A DNA stretch of 64,000 bases from assembly GCF_001632365.1 (NCBI RefSeq), contig NW_024468510.1, positions 1,554,074 to 1,618,073 on the forward strand, given 5' to 3'. This stretch comes from Laetiporus sulphureus 93-53 (Eukaryota; Basidiomycota; Agaricomycetes; Polyporales; Laetiporaceae). Under the pieces are notes generated by a model, which made no database searches, was not told the origin of the DNA, and worked only from the letters and a program-made list of their open reading frames with translations. This document shows, in pieces, positions 12,813-24,979 of this stretch (positions are counted from its first letter, which is position 1; each line of letters begins with the position of its first letter). The position numbers and the translations under genes are program-made.

Positions 12813-13394
12813 TGTGCTCTAGAATTCCTTCGTGTTTCCGCGGCATTTTGCATCGGCTCCTCATAGAACCTATACACACACCTGCGCCACCCTGTCTATC
12901 CCGCTGCATCGCTTCCCGTTCATCTCATTCTGCTGCATCATTCTTGTCGTTCCTAATCAGATCCTCCCCTCTGCGATAGACATTCGTACCGTGCCCCGAT
13001 TTCCCTTGGGTTAATTCTTGTATACTGGACTTTTGGATCCGAACTTCTGGTTCAACCATGCACCCCTTTCCTTTATCCCCTACCGCTAGTATGTATGTTT
13101 GTATGCCTGTTATGCCCGCATATACGGTCCTTCGGGACTCTACATAGCACCCGACCTCCGCTGAGGCGTAATCGCATGACCGCTTTCGATCTCTCACCCT
13201 TCTTACGCTTGTGGGGCTGGAAACAACGAGGAAACGTTCAGCAGTAAGTGCACTTCTGGTATGACGAAAGGTGCCTCAATTGAAAGATCCCGTCAGATCG
13301 TTCACGGCGTCTCAAAAATCATACGGTACGCCTGTAGGCGCCCTTCTTAATACAATCGGGCTCATAAGTGTGCGCCTCATTATCCATCAGACGG
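12813..13394. other. Convergent intergenic region
   Basis: This is the tail-to-tail space between the Rheb and beta-mannosidase stop codons. I see no gene. It should contain both 3' untranslated regions. Confidence 0.5.
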
Positions 13395-16300
13395 TCAGGC
13401 TACCCCATCTCCGAGGAACCTCGCCTTGACCTCTCTGCCCTTCAATCCCACGACCTTGACCACCTGTGGGTCATCTGGCACAAGATCAATAGCCTGGTCG
13501 CTCCACCGTGCATCTTCTCCTTCGACGTCGAGCACGATGCCTTTAATCGGCTTCTTAGTCGACAACTCTACGGATTCGCCATCCGGAAGCACAGTTATCT
13601 CGAAACCGAGGTCTTTAATTTCGGGAAAACTGATGAATTTGTATGGTTCGGGCCTGGAACAAACGAAGTTCGTCGGCAGTAATGAGCAATCGCTGGACGG
13701 GCAGATCGTGTGACATACCAATTGGAGTATCGCGCAAGAACGGTGCCAGAGCCATCCAGAAGACGTGCGGAGACGACGATGGTCTTGGGCACCTCACTCA
13801 ACTTGGTCCTGGTGGGCTGTCCAGGAAGCTCCCCCACATACAGTTCCGTGCTTGAATTGGGAGCTAGCGTTACCGCCTGGATGAACTTCTGTCGCCAGTC
13901 CGAGTGCAGGTCGAATGCGATGACCTCAAGGGTGGCCGTCTTCTCAACCAGCGTACTGTTTGTGCCCCAGATCTCAAGGACGGTTTCGATAGTGAAAAAC
14001 GCGGCAGTCAGGTCGTCTGCAAATGTCTTCTTCTCCTTGCGGGTCATGCCAACTGTAAAGGGACGAAGCTCGCGCTTGATCGCAAAGTACGCAGGCTTCG
14101 GACGCAGGAAGTAGTCCACGATGGCCCACGATGTCACGGGCCAGCAGTCGTTGATCTACGGATCCATTATTCAGACACAAGCGAAGGTTGACCGCGTAGC
14201 CCTGCATTACCTGCCACACAAGCGCACCGGCGGTGTATTCTCTTCCTTTCCCACGCCAGTTACGCCTCCAGAGACGGTACGCGGAAGCAAGGGTCTCGGC
14301 TTGCATGATCTGGGTGTAGTACACATAGCTGCGCGTCGGTTAGCAGACGGCGTCTCGGAAGTCGTTGAATATGATCAAGGCGCCTACTTTTCAATTTCGA
14401 ATGAGTGTTTGAAATTTTCCACTAGGTAAAGCTGGAATCAAATCAAATCATCCAGAGATCCTGGAGGGACTCGAAAGTGCAGAGGCCTCACCTCCAGCCT
14501 CCTCTCAAATCCGTCCGCTTTGTTGTGGTTATTCATTGTCCTGAGCGTCAAGCATTGAATTGTACATCCAGCAATGAGCAGATACGAGATGCGTACCTGG
14601 ACTGAGGATATCTCTCAGACGCATTTCCGCCGAGCCAGTAATCGACGGTGCGGATGTTAGGGTAGGCCTCCCTGCATGTCTTGAGCCATCGACTGACGCA
14701 GGGGAAGCACGAAGTACGTACATGCCGAATTCTGACACAAACCGGCCTGACAATATGTCCCAATGATGCCACGGCTCCTGCGAACCATGCCAGACGTTCC
14801 CTAGTCGTAGCAAGTGACCGTTACTCGCGGCCCTACATAAAATGCAGCACACTAACATTGATGCAGGTCACCGTAGTTCCTATCCGTTGTCGGTTTTCCA
14901 AACCCGCTGTATGGCGAGCTGCGATGATAATGCACGTCGCATAATCGCTCGACCACCGCGGGCAGCAGCCGTTCGTAGATGTATCGCGCCGGGAAGTTGG
15001 TCTTGCGAAAGTCCGACTTCTCGTCGGAGTAATCCAGGTCGAGGTGGTTTGCCTCCGCGAGCTGGTAATCTGCGAGGTATCGACACACTCAATGACCAGC
15101 ATTTTACGTCTCAACGGGTCTGCTGACGCACCTTCATTGTTCCCCGCTATATTGATGCGAGCAGTAAGCGATCAACAAGCGCGCAAGAAAAGAACGAAAG
15201 AACAAGAAGACAGGAAGTGAATGCACGTTAGGGCATGAAGGCTCACCGAAGATGACAACGGATGGATGGTGCCTCATCCGCTTGACATTCTGTTCTGCCT
15301 CGAGCTCGACAGACTTCGTGAATGTTTCGTACGCGGGGTACTATCGCCGCCAATCAATCAGTGAGGCGCTTCGCGCAATATCATCTCGAGGATACGGCCT
15401 ACTTGACCACAGCCGAACATAAAATCCTGCCATACCAGGATGCCCAATTCTACGTAATGGGATCAGACAGATGATCAGCAAGTCTGCACATCGCGCACAG
15501 AAGGACGACGCTTAAATACCATCACAGATGTCGTAGAAGTCATCCGCCTCATAGACGCCGCCTCCCCACACGCGGACCATGTTCTGATTCCCATCTACGA
15601 GCAGTTGCAGCCACGCTTGGTAGCGCTCGCGAGTCATCCTGTGTCAAGAGCGGCTGTGAGCGCACTAACACCATACAACGAGGTGAGGCGAGCCGGAACG
15701 GACGTGGTCAGGAAAGAATCCGCCGGGATCCAGTTTGAACCTGTCAAAGAGATGCTTTTAGTGCCGATTCATTACTCTGACAGTCTATGTATGCGAACCT
15801 CCGCAGAAGACCCTGATGTTGTTGATCTCGAAAAGGAACGTGCGTCCCTCTTGGTCCAGGAGCTCATCTTGGATGACCCTCACCCGTCGGAACCCGATCT
15901 TTTGGAACTTGTAGTCGAGCACGCCGCCGTTCTGTTCTCATGACATATCAGCTGCCATCCAGTTTGAGTACGCTGCCTCCTCACCTGGTCCCGCACCTCG
16001 ACCTCGACTGTATACATGGCCTGCCGCCCATAACCGACGGGATACCACAGCTCGTACGTACCCTTGGTCAGCTTGAAGTGCGCATGTGCTTCGGACTTGT
16101 GAACGCGTACGCTGCTCTGACTCGTGACGAGCGCGCCGTCAGGCGCGCGTAGGTTCACGGATGCGATGTTGTGGTCGTCACGCGACAAGGCAAAGCGCAC
16201 GTCGAGCGTTGCGGAGAGATCGGCAGAGACGCGCGCGCGAATGTCGACATCGGTGATGCGGGACACGTAGGCCGAGAGTGCAATAGGCTTCCAAGGGCCG

Positions 16301-17243
16301 ACCGTCATGAGTACTGAGCCTGAGACGACAGTTCAATACGCAGTGAGCGTGGATGATTGGAAGGATTTACCCCAGTCCCACCCGTAGCTACGACGGCGAG
16401 ATGAGCACGGTGTTCAGCACAAAGTTCCACAAACGTACTTGTACTGCGCTTTGCGGACATGGAGGCGGCTGGAATCACCGTTCCACAACTTGTACTTCTC
16501 GTGAGCCTTCTCGATCTCCCTCCCCTACGTGTGGCGTCAACTATACACAGAAGAACGTGCGGCCTGTGAGTGGTGGTGCAACCTCACCTTGCGAAATGCG
16601 CTCGCGAAGACGATGGACAACTCGTTCTTTCCTTGGACAAGATACTGCTTGACGGACACGCGGTGACCGATGAATTGATTGTCCGTTCTGTCTCGTATCA
16701 GAAAACACTAACGACTTAAAATCACAAAGGAGGCGTACTCCAGGATTTTGTGCTCGTTCTGTGCGATCACATAGACTTGTCAACATTGACTCCTAGACGT
16801 CGATGCCGACATTGTAGCACTCACCAGAGTGACTGTCGCGAAAGTGTCCAAGCCATCAAAGACGAGATCCGCACACGGCGAGGCGATTTCAGACGGATAG
16901 ACAGTGAACTCGGTCTTGAACTCCCAAGGTTCCTCGCCAACCCCTACGCAAGAACTTATGAGCCGACAGCGATCGAGACATGCTCGCGCTCATTTACATT
17001 GCACGTCCCACTCATGCAAACCCACGAACTGCAGCCCGCCGCTGATCAGTTATTGCACAACCGTGAACGCGGTACCATACTCACTGGGTCCGGGATCCGC
17101 TTATGCTTCAGCAGTTCGACATGCACTGTCGTCGGAAACTCATGCACAGGCAACCACTCTCCCGCCTTGACCGCGCCATTCCAGTTAGCGCTGCCGACCT
17201 GCGTGAAGCTCCATCCCTCGTGCAGCGTCCTGGTGATCGCCAT
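13395..17243 (-). CDS. Beta-mannosidase, glycoside hydrolase family 2
   Basis: This enzyme releases terminal beta-mannose from mannan oligosaccharides and N-glycan cores. The N-terminal sugar-binding domain begins MAITRTLHEGWSFTQVG, with WNGAVKAGEWLPVHEFPTTV and HKRIPDP after it. A long run of short exons then carries GTYELWYPVGYG, VWQDFMFGCGQ, RHHPSVVIF, the acid/base GNNE (about 15140-15155), the ERLLPAVVERLCDVHYHRSS region with SPYSGFGKPTTD, and the nucleophile in VSEFGM (about 14690). C-terminal beta domains end at GREVKARFLGDGVA with a TAG at 13395-13397. I see no signal peptide, so it may be intracellular, as for many GH2 beta-mannosidases of the MndB type. Roughly 17 exons make this one of the most interrupted genes in the window. 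Confidence 0.92.
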
Positions 17244-17503
17244 CGTCAGTATCGGTTTCAGGAGGTGTTCGCGAGCTAGGAGGTCTGAACCCCTGCGCTG
17301 TATGCGAGCTCACCTAAGAGCTTTAACCCGGGAATGCAGTCATCGGTCATCTGCAACGGGTCATCTGCGCATGCGGGAGAGACCCCGAAGATTCCCCGCG
17401 TGGCCGCGCGATTCTTCCGCACTTCTTGTGTGAAGCAGCGTTTGTTCTCATCCATATCAACCATCTCGGACGCAGAACTGTCGTCCTTCATTTCTGGTTC
17501 AGC

Positions 17504-18506
17504 ATGCCGCCTTCCCGCTCAACCAGTGATCCAGTCAGATTCAATTGTTCCTCCACCGGTACATCAGCTTCACGTTCTTGTCGTGTTCGCACTAGCCAGC
17601 AAGCCGAGGTCATCGTCCTCTCTTCCGACGAAGACAACGATGACGAGGTTATCGTCATTTCTTCCGACAACGACACCGATGCCAAAAGCAAGTCACGCGC
17701 CACTAAGAAGACGAAGAAATCTGCACCACCATTGCACAAAACAACTCATCTGACACGCCCTGCATGAAGGAACGCTGCTGCACCCACCCCCGTGGGGCAC
17801 CGAGCACTCACTGTCACGAGAATTCTCGCTGACGATTTTGGCGAGCCCAAAATGTGGACATTCAGCCTTCCTGAACCAAACTTCATGGATATGGACAAGT
17901 TCGTGAAAGATGCGTGGAAAGATCCTTGGTTGCAGAATATGACAAAGGCAGAATGGGTGACTGCTGAAGCTCGTCTACGAGCTATGAGTTCGAAGGTGCA
18001 TAGGGTGAGCTGCTTCTGTCTCCTCTTTCATTCAGAACAGTTCTCTTACTTTCGCTCCACCACAGGCTCATCCCAACAAGAATGATTGCACCATTCATTA
18101 CACGCATGCTGAGTGGTATCCTGGCGGGCCCATCTGGTTCACCATTCATTGGTGGAATGGCAGAAACCTCGGCAACTACTTCGATTTAGTCGATGTCGCA
18201 ACACAAAAGCTCTTCCTTCCGCATCACGATCTCTCCAATCTCTTCGTCCAGGTCAAGTTCCTGGGTGGCATGATGCCCGTATGTACCATGGAAGAGGCCA
18301 TGTGTCGTTCCCGAGGCATGAAGAAGATCCCTGGTGCAAATGACGATGAACGATACAACGCTCCTGAGGGTGCGAGGGTGCTGTTCTCGAGGATTTTGCT
18401 GAATGGAAAGAAGGTGGTTGTTGCGGATGTGTATTCTCCTTTACAAGACCGACCTGTGCAACCTTTGGAACTGCAGCCTCTGACATTCTCACTGTTTGGT
18501 CTGTGA
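17504..18506 (+). CDS. Unrecognised protein with an acidic SSDED region; possibly disrupted
   Basis: I do not recognise the family. The first part (MPPSRSTSDPVRF...) has a SUMO-interacting-like patch EVIVLSSDEDNDDEVIVISS and a Lys-rich stretch. The second part (RALTVTRILADDFGEPKMWTF...) continues over an intron of about 60 bases into HAEWYPGGPIWFTIHWWNG and the C-terminal KKIPGANDDERYNAPEGAR...VVVADVYSPLQ. An in-frame TGA at 17765-17767 interrupts the frame. It disappears if a 78-base intron 17692-17769 is spliced (weak donor GTCACG, branch-like CTGAC 15 bases before the acceptor, frame kept). Otherwise the gene is a pseudogene or starts at a later ATG. The last 220 bases are repeated downstream. 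The gene is divergent from beta-mannosidase. Confidence 0.6.
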
Positions 18507-18693
18507 CCTACTTATCCTTGATCGATTGTTTTCCTGCATCTGCTTTGTCGTTCGGTTATACTAGGCTCCGATCGCTTTGAATTCCTTTCCAATACTGTCA
18601 TGTCAATGTTTTGTCATTTTCCTGGTACCATACAATCCATATGAACCTTGTCTCTGTTACTGTCACTGTTGGTCCTTTGGAATATTACACGGA

Positions 18694-18922
18694 CATTTGT
18701 ACCATGGAAGAGGCCATGCGTCGTTCCCGAGGCGTGAAGAAGATCCCCGGTGCAAATGACGATGAACGGTACAACGCTCCTGAGGGTGCGAGGGTGCTGT
18801 TCTCGAGTATTTTGCCGAATGGGAAGAAGGTGGTTGTTGCGGATGTGTATTCTCCTTTACAAGACCGACCTGTGCAACCTTTGGGACCGCAGCCTCTGAC
18901 ATTTTCACCCTTCGGTCCTTGA
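18694..18922 (+). repeat. Second copy of the terminal exon part of the preceding gene
   Basis: This segment repeats 18282-18506 at about 93% identity (about 15 mismatches in roughly 222 bases by eye). It keeps the reading frame from TMEEAMRRSRGVKKIPGAND through VYSPLQDRPVQPLGPQ to a TGA at 18920-18922. The upstream exons are not copied, and no acceptor-like AG with a good pyrimidine tract stands directly before the copy. It is either a dead partial duplication or an alternative last exon. The substitutions do not introduce a stop. Confidence 0.85.
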
Positions 18923-19102
18923 TGCTCTTATTTTTTAAAATCGGCCGTCTATCTCACTCGGTCCTTCTCATACTAGCACCACCCGATACCTTTTTATACT
19001 ACTCCGATGCTGAATGCCGAGGACGAAGATCCGTCTTGCTATGTTATTCTATAGTACACGATAGCAAAGGAGGGAATGGTGAAAATATTCAACCGACAAT
19101 TC

Positions 19103-21050
19103 TTACACAAGGTACCGGAAACCCTTTTCTTTCACTCCCTTTTCCTCCTCTTCTTTCGCCATCTGCCTGTTCAGCGATTCGAGATGAAGCTTGAAGATAT
19201 AGCACATCAATATTGCGCATCCAGAGGTTGCTATACAGATAGCATATGAGTAGCGGTATGTGGGACCCCAGCTGCTCGGCCAAACATATCTGCGCGTGCG
19301 ACGAGGTGGTCAGCAAATCATTCAAGTGCGGACCTATGAATAGGATACTCACGAGCCAGCTACATTGCCCAACTGTGAGAAGGCATTGACGAAAGCGACA
19401 GCCACTGCACGTTTCGATGGCGGACGGGGGAAAGAATTGCTGACCCAAGTGTAGAGAACGACAAACCCAGCGTACTGTTGCGCCATGAGAAAGCTGCAGT
19501 TCGACATGAGTCTCATCATGGCGGAAACCTTCGAATGGGCTTGTACGCACAGAGAGACATATCGCGCAGCCACGTCCATCGTGCAGATGGAGATAATAAA
19601 TCCTACGATCCCTAACGCCCAGGATATGGACATGTGCCAGAACCGCTCTCCCGTCTTGTCAGAATGGCTAGAATGAACATGTCAGTGTTAAGACGAACCA
19701 TTGGAAGGCATAAACGAGCACGTACCGAGAGTTGAGGTAAGCGAGGATGCAAGCTAGTATGAACGGCGGCGCGCAGAGCAGCAGCGTCACCGTCGTGTCG
19801 AATCCCATCGTAGCGCTTAAAGTCGGAAAGTACGCATTGAAGCTCAACGCGACGACCTGGCTCAACATCGCGAAGGCCATCCACCATACCTTCCAGTCCG
19901 TCATCGCCAGCCACAAGCCAGAGCTATGACGACCATCTTCAGTCTCGTATTCGTCTCCAACACCTGCATCCTCCTCCATTCGCCGCAACGCCAGACGCCG
20001 CTCGAGTGGGCTAAGCCACTTTCCGCGCTCGGTAGCCGGGAAGTCTGGCAGGATAAACACCGCGCAGATGGCAAAGAAGATCGTCAAGGAACCCTCGATG
20101 TAGAAGAGCCAGCGCCACGCTGCCCGCCCAAGCTTGCCTTGCATCGTGTCCAGGATGCCAGATGCGATTAATGAGCCGAAAGCATTGCTGATGATATTCC
20201 CGCCATAAAGGATAGCAGTCCGAGCGCCGAGCTCGCTCCGCTTGTACCATTTGCTGAGGAGAAACAGTGCGCCAGGGAAGAATGCTGCCTCGACGAAACC
20301 AAGAAAAAAGCGTGTCAGGAGCGCACCAACGAAACTGTCAAGGGTCAAGTGAGTTTCAACAAGACTGGCAGAGCAAAACTCTCTCCCTCACTTGTGTGTG
20401 ATGCCTAAGAGATAATTGCTTGAGTAAATATGCGAGGATAATGCGTCTGAACGTGCTCACCAGTCAATATGGACAGAGCGCCCCAGATCATCATACAAAT
20501 CGGCAACTGCAGAGACGGTTTCCCGATCAGATTTAAGATCATGTTCCTGCGGATACCTCATGAAGAGACGACGGGTGTAATCTAACTAATTGGTGCTCAC
20601 GAGGGGACCTGCATGACGATATATCCCACATACAGGATGGACAACAGCGTTGCAAACTGTTGTCCTTGGAGGTGTAGGTCTGACTCAAGGCCCTTCAGTC
20701 GAGCAGCGCTAACGTCACGAAAATCAAGAAATGAGGATTCAAACAAAACACGAAACGATGTGCTGCTCACCTGGCATTGTTGCGGTCGATCTACGTGCAA
20801 CCATTCATGAAATACATGAAGGAGCATCGAGAAGTAGTGAAAAACGCACATAGTTCAGTATATAGATGATAACCAGGATGAACATGCGCAAGTCGAGCTT
20901 CAACAGCAGCCTCCGCTCGAGCCTCCTCCGGGCCTCTGTCCCACAGAATTCTGCATCAGGGTCAATCGGGACGACTTGGATAGACTCGACACCCTCTTCC
21001 ACCTTCTCCACCGGTGACTGAGAGCGCAGCTTGGACTCGGACTCAGCCAT
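19103..21050 (-). CDS. MFS transporter, allantoate permease (Dal5)-like, copy 1
   Basis: Major facilitator of the anion:cation symporter group that includes yeast Dal5. An acidic cytoplasmic N-terminus (MAESESKLRSQSPVEKVEEG) leads to the first membrane helix LRMFILVIIYILNY. Then come LHLQGQQFATLLSILYVGYI, FVGALLTRFFLGFVEAAFFP, the GALFLLSKWY motif, RAAWRWLFYIEGSLTI, the acidic central loop (MEEDAGVGDEY) and the C-terminal half with RFWHMSISWALGIVGFII, FLMAQQYAGFVVLYTWVS, KRAVAVAFVNAFSQLGNVAG and YVWPSSWGPTYRYSY. It ends GFRYLV at the TAA 19103-19105. The substrate is unknown; relatives carry small organic anions, ureides or vitamins. It is the paralogue of the gene at 24980 and is divergent from the RING gene. 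Confidence 0.92.
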
Positions 21051-21443
21051 CCAGGAAAGACGGTATGCTCAGTTGAAAGCACAGAGAGACGACTGAGCAA
21101 GGACCAGCAAGGCCTTCCGCTCTTCCGCACATCCACCGCTTACTTGTACTTGCGCCATTCCAGAGACTGTCCCAGGAGGTCACAAGGTCGATAGCCATGG
21201 ACGGCGGACGCGTCCCGGGCAAGCCTGAGTATGAATTCTCAGCCACCGAATGGCCTTGCCTTTTCGGGAAGATGGTGTCAGAGACGTCCACGTGACCATC
21301 GCGAACGTTGTTTACGCGCGACGCGTCGTTGGCGCTGGCAGGCGCTTGTTGCCCTTGCTGCTCCGCGGCCCGCACGCATGTCCGTCTTGCTTGTCTCTCC
21401 TGGCATCCCCGTAATATCGACTTGAATACTACTTAGGTCTGCG
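21051..21443. other. Divergent promoter region, transporter copy 1 / RING protein
   Basis: This is the head-to-head space between the two start codons. No gene is seen. Short frames on both strands are shadows of each other. Confidence 0.5.
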
Positions 21444-22614
21444 ATGGAGGACTCTTTTGATGTTCACGGACGTGCACTTGCTGCGATCTTGCAACTGCCA
21501 GTGCTGAATAGGGACGAGATCCCAATTGAGGACTCGTGCCCCATATGCTTGAATAGTCTCGGGGACATCTGTTCTGGCTCCATACAGAACGAAGGGACGT
21601 ACCAAGAATACCATGCAGAGGCGGCCCAGGAAATACCTCTAAGTGGCGTTACGAAGCTCGTCGGCTGCGGACATATGTTCTGCCGAGTAGAGTGCGTACT
21701 GTGTTCCCTCGGTTCATGCAGTATCCCTCACACACCAAACACCTGCAGTCTAATTGAATGGATCCGTTGCCTGGTGCGTACCCGCCTCCTTACCTCCTGC
21801 CCGTACTCACGCAGCCTCTCGCGCAGCACGGCACCTGCCCCACTTGCCGGCACCAATTCGCGAACATCCGTCCGGTCAGCGAGTCAGACAATGAATCTTC
21901 CGACGGGGACTACATGCCCAATGAGGACGAGGAGGAAGAGGACGAAGATGACGGCAACATCACAATCGACGTCGACGAGGACGACTTCGAGGCGTTCGAG
22001 ATGGACATGTCATTCATGGACACGGATGAGGATGAGACTGAGGATTCAGCGGAGACCGGTTCGGATGATGCTGAGAGCGCACATACAGCTGGGAGCTCGC
22101 GCACAAGAAGCGAGGAGGTGCCAATCTCGCGGCTCGTTCGCCGCAACGTGACCGACTTCGTAGATCGGGATGCATTCGAGCGAATGCAGAACCCCGCACC
22201 CCCACAGGATCCCGCGCCTCTCCAACCCATGGCCACCATCAACGGGCGCTTCCACCTGAACACTGCCATACGGACCGCTCTCGACTTCGCCTCACGCATC
22301 TCCATCCCAACCATCGAGTGGGTGTCGAATGAGGAGGAAGACGAGGGAGACGACGAGGGTGGAGAGGAGGAGGACACAGATGTAAGCATGGAGAACTGGG
22401 GCTTGAGCGATGGAGATGGCTCCGAGAGCATATCGGATGGTTCGATGTTCGTCCTTGGAGACGATAGATCTTTTGGGCTGGATAACGCAGATAGTACGTA
22501 TAAATCCAACAGTTCGTTGGTGTGAGCTAATTTGCGATCGCTTCTCCAGTTGCCGAAGTAGTCGACCTATTCCGTATCGACGATGAAGAAGACGTTACAG
22601 AGGAGCAGAAGTAA
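21444..22614 (+). CDS. RING-finger protein, probable E3 ubiquitin ligase
   Basis: The N-terminal third carries a RING domain split by introns: SCPICLNSLGD gives the first Cys pair, VGCGHMFCR the Cys-His-Cys part, then a 25-base micro-exon (DLIEWIRCL) and HGTCPTCRHQF the last pair. A long loop between the first two pairs (residues about 40-75) is unusual. The rest is strongly acidic and low complexity (NEDEEEEDEDDGNI, EMDMSFMDTDEDE, EEDEGDDEGGEEEDTD) with a short structured-looking part SRLVRRNVTDFVDRDAFERM. The last exon, after an intron at 22494-22550, adds AEVVDLFRIDDEEDVTEEQK with TAA at 22612-22614. It is convergent with the AlaX-like gene. The substrate cannot be inferred. Confidence 0.85.
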
Positions 22615-22776
22615 AGGAGGCTAGTGGAATGAGTGACATTCTGGTATCAACGAGGCATAGCATTGGCATCGCACTGTAATATTCCTATTGTCGATTTGAC
22701 CCGGCTAGATATGATTGTAAATATGTCTATTTTGTGCCATATGCATATAAGATCTAATTGTACAAGCATCCGAGCT

Positions 22777-24478
22777 CTATGCAGCCTGGCTGCCCTCCAC
22801 AGCCGCGAGCACCTCCTGCACCAGCTTACCCTCCCTGTACTCTTTCCACACGCCGGTAAATTTACCACTCCACCTCGATCCCTTCCCTCCTCCCTTCACG
22901 CCCAATTTCCCCTTCAAGCCCTCCCCAACGCTTCTCACCACGCTCTCATCCGAACCAAACACCAGTATGACACACGTACTCCCCGCACTCTGCCCCGCCG
23001 GCGCCGAAGACAACACCACGACATATTGCAGTCCCTCCTCCTGTGCCTCCCGCTCGATCTGCCGCGTGAACGCCAGCGAAACCGCATTCAGGAAACCCAG
23101 CGCACCACCAGCAGTGGCGGGATCGTCCGTCCGGTGCACATGCAAAAACGCGCCGGCGGTGCCCGCGCTGAACACCGCGTCCGCTAGGTCTTTCGCGAGC
23201 CGCCCGGCCAGCTCCGCCTCGACGTCCTCGACGCGCTTCGCCGTGCGCTTGCGCTCATCTACGAGCTGCTCCACGCGCGCAGGCACGAGCGGTGGTCCGC
23301 AGCTGAGCGTGCCCGCGGTGCTTGAGAGGAGCGTATGTGTGTTGGTGACGTGGTGCAGCAGCCGCGGGCCCGAAAAGAAGTAGAGTCGCGCGGAAGTTGT
23401 GTTGGAGCGCGCGAGCGCCTCGGTGTGAGGCACGAGGAACAGCTGCAGGTTGTGCACGGTAGGCATATGCGTGCCGCAGCATCTACGAGAATGATCAGTG
23501 CATACTGTGCAATGAGGCCGGGAACTGCTCACAGGCTACGGTCGATGCCGTCGATGACGACCGTGCGTTTTACGCCGCCGGTGTAGTCTGCAGGGAGTAC
23601 TTGACCGGCAGCGCGCCCGCTCTCGAGCTTGGTGGGTTCTGGGAGCGTATCTCTGTCGAGTTCTTCGACCTCGACGTGGACGTTTCGACCCTCGAAAACG
23701 ATAGCGTTTGCGGTTTCTTGGATACGTGCAATCTCATCCGCGGACATCCCTCGAGGAATCTCGACATAACAAGCGGATGGCCATGCGGTGATCGACCAGG
23801 AAAGTGTGGAGAGGTTGAGTTGGGACTCGAGGACGGCGGAGAGGAGATGCTGCGAGGTGTGCATGCAAGTCTGTGGAACGGTCATTAACGGCTCATGGAA
23901 GGAATATGGTCAACATACATGGTCCAGTCGACGCTTCCAGCCTTCCTCACCTAGCGCAACGCCGACTCGTGTGCCCGGTGCGAATGCGCGCAGAGCATCG
24001 TCTGTGCTGGTCTTTGCGCGGATATAGTGCACGGCATGTCCGCCGTGCCGTTTGACCTCGATCACATTCCAAAGATCACCATCTTCGCTTGTTAGGGTGC
24101 CAATATCTGATGGCTGTCCACCGCCTTCTGGAAAGATGATGGTATCATGCAAGATTATCTCGACGAGCGGCTCTGAGGGTGTGCTCTTGGTAGCATTCTT
24201 CTTGCCCTGGCTTCCGTTGGATGGCGGGGACAAAGACTGCGAGACGGTTGAGCTGATGATGGTCGTTACTAACTCTCGTAGGAGCGGATCTCCTGGCTCA
24301 AAGTCAGATATCATACTAGATCAGTGAGAGGATGGTCTGCAGAACACTCACGTTGGCAGGCGAGGAGACCGACAGGAATGGGCCTGCTGGTATCAGTAGG
24401 GATATGAAGGGTGGGTGAGACGATGCGATGGTAGGTGGGTGGCGTGACGGAGGGCAGCAGCGACACGGCAGCAGCCAT
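22777..24478 (-). CDS. AlaX-type alanyl-tRNA editing domain protein
   Basis: Member of the threonyl/alanyl-tRNA synthetase second additional domain family, whose free-standing members hydrolyse mischarged tRNA such as Ser-tRNA(Ala). Visible features are a glycyl-radical-like beta-barrel part with TIIFPEGGGQPSDIGTL, the zinc motif HTSQHLLSAVLE (HxxxH), and later CCGTHMPTV (CxxxH), the standard third and fourth zinc ligands. The C-terminal region has a coiled segment (VEQLVDERKRTAKRVEDVEAE) and a tail similar to a DHHA1-like fold (GSDESVVRSVGEGLKGKLG followed by KGGGKGSRWSGKFTG). The start MAAAVSLLPSVTPP at 24478 reads through one intron into RDPLLRELVTTII. Stop TAG at 22777-22779. Length, about 430 residues, is close to animal AARSD1. 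Confidence 0.9.
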
Positions 24479-24979
24479 TGCGCGGTGCAGAGCGGGTCAG
24501 TGGCTTGGAGATGTGGCGCACCGATCACTCTCGGTCATTTGTCGGAGAAAGTCTTTCTGTCGCCGGCGGCGGCCCGGCCGGCCCCTTTGTCCTTTCTGCC
24601 CTCCCGCTCTGCCGCTTTGTATCGTCCATTCGTGCGTGTCTAAGAACAGCCATGTCGCAGCTGTTATGAGCAAGACATGGACATCGCCGTTCCCTCAGGT
24701 TGCGCACCAACTCGCACTATGCTTTCCTGACATCAATGTTCCTCGGCAGACCCGAGAAAAAGGCCCGAGGAAATGGGTACCCCGCTATAGCATCGTCTTG
24801 GCCGATCAGAAATCCATCTGCAACAACATTCTTGCTGCTTGCGCTGCGGGGCTCCAGATGCGGAGCTCGCACTATTGGCTCTCGTCGTCCAGACGATCTG
24901 CGCTCATATAACGGCATGTTACACGCAGCGCCAGCATGCTTAGTCGATCCGCGCTTGTTTCTTGCCATTGCTCCTTTCT
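24479..24979. other. Divergent promoter region, AlaX-like / transporter copy 2
   Basis: Head-to-head spacing of about 500 bases. The open frames here are short, overlapping and without recognisable domains. Confidence 0.5.

Noticed and set aside
21910..22509. 199-codon Ser-rich frame on minus
   Set aside because: Antisense shadow of the acidic region of the RING protein; Asp/Glu codons read backwards give Ser/Ile.
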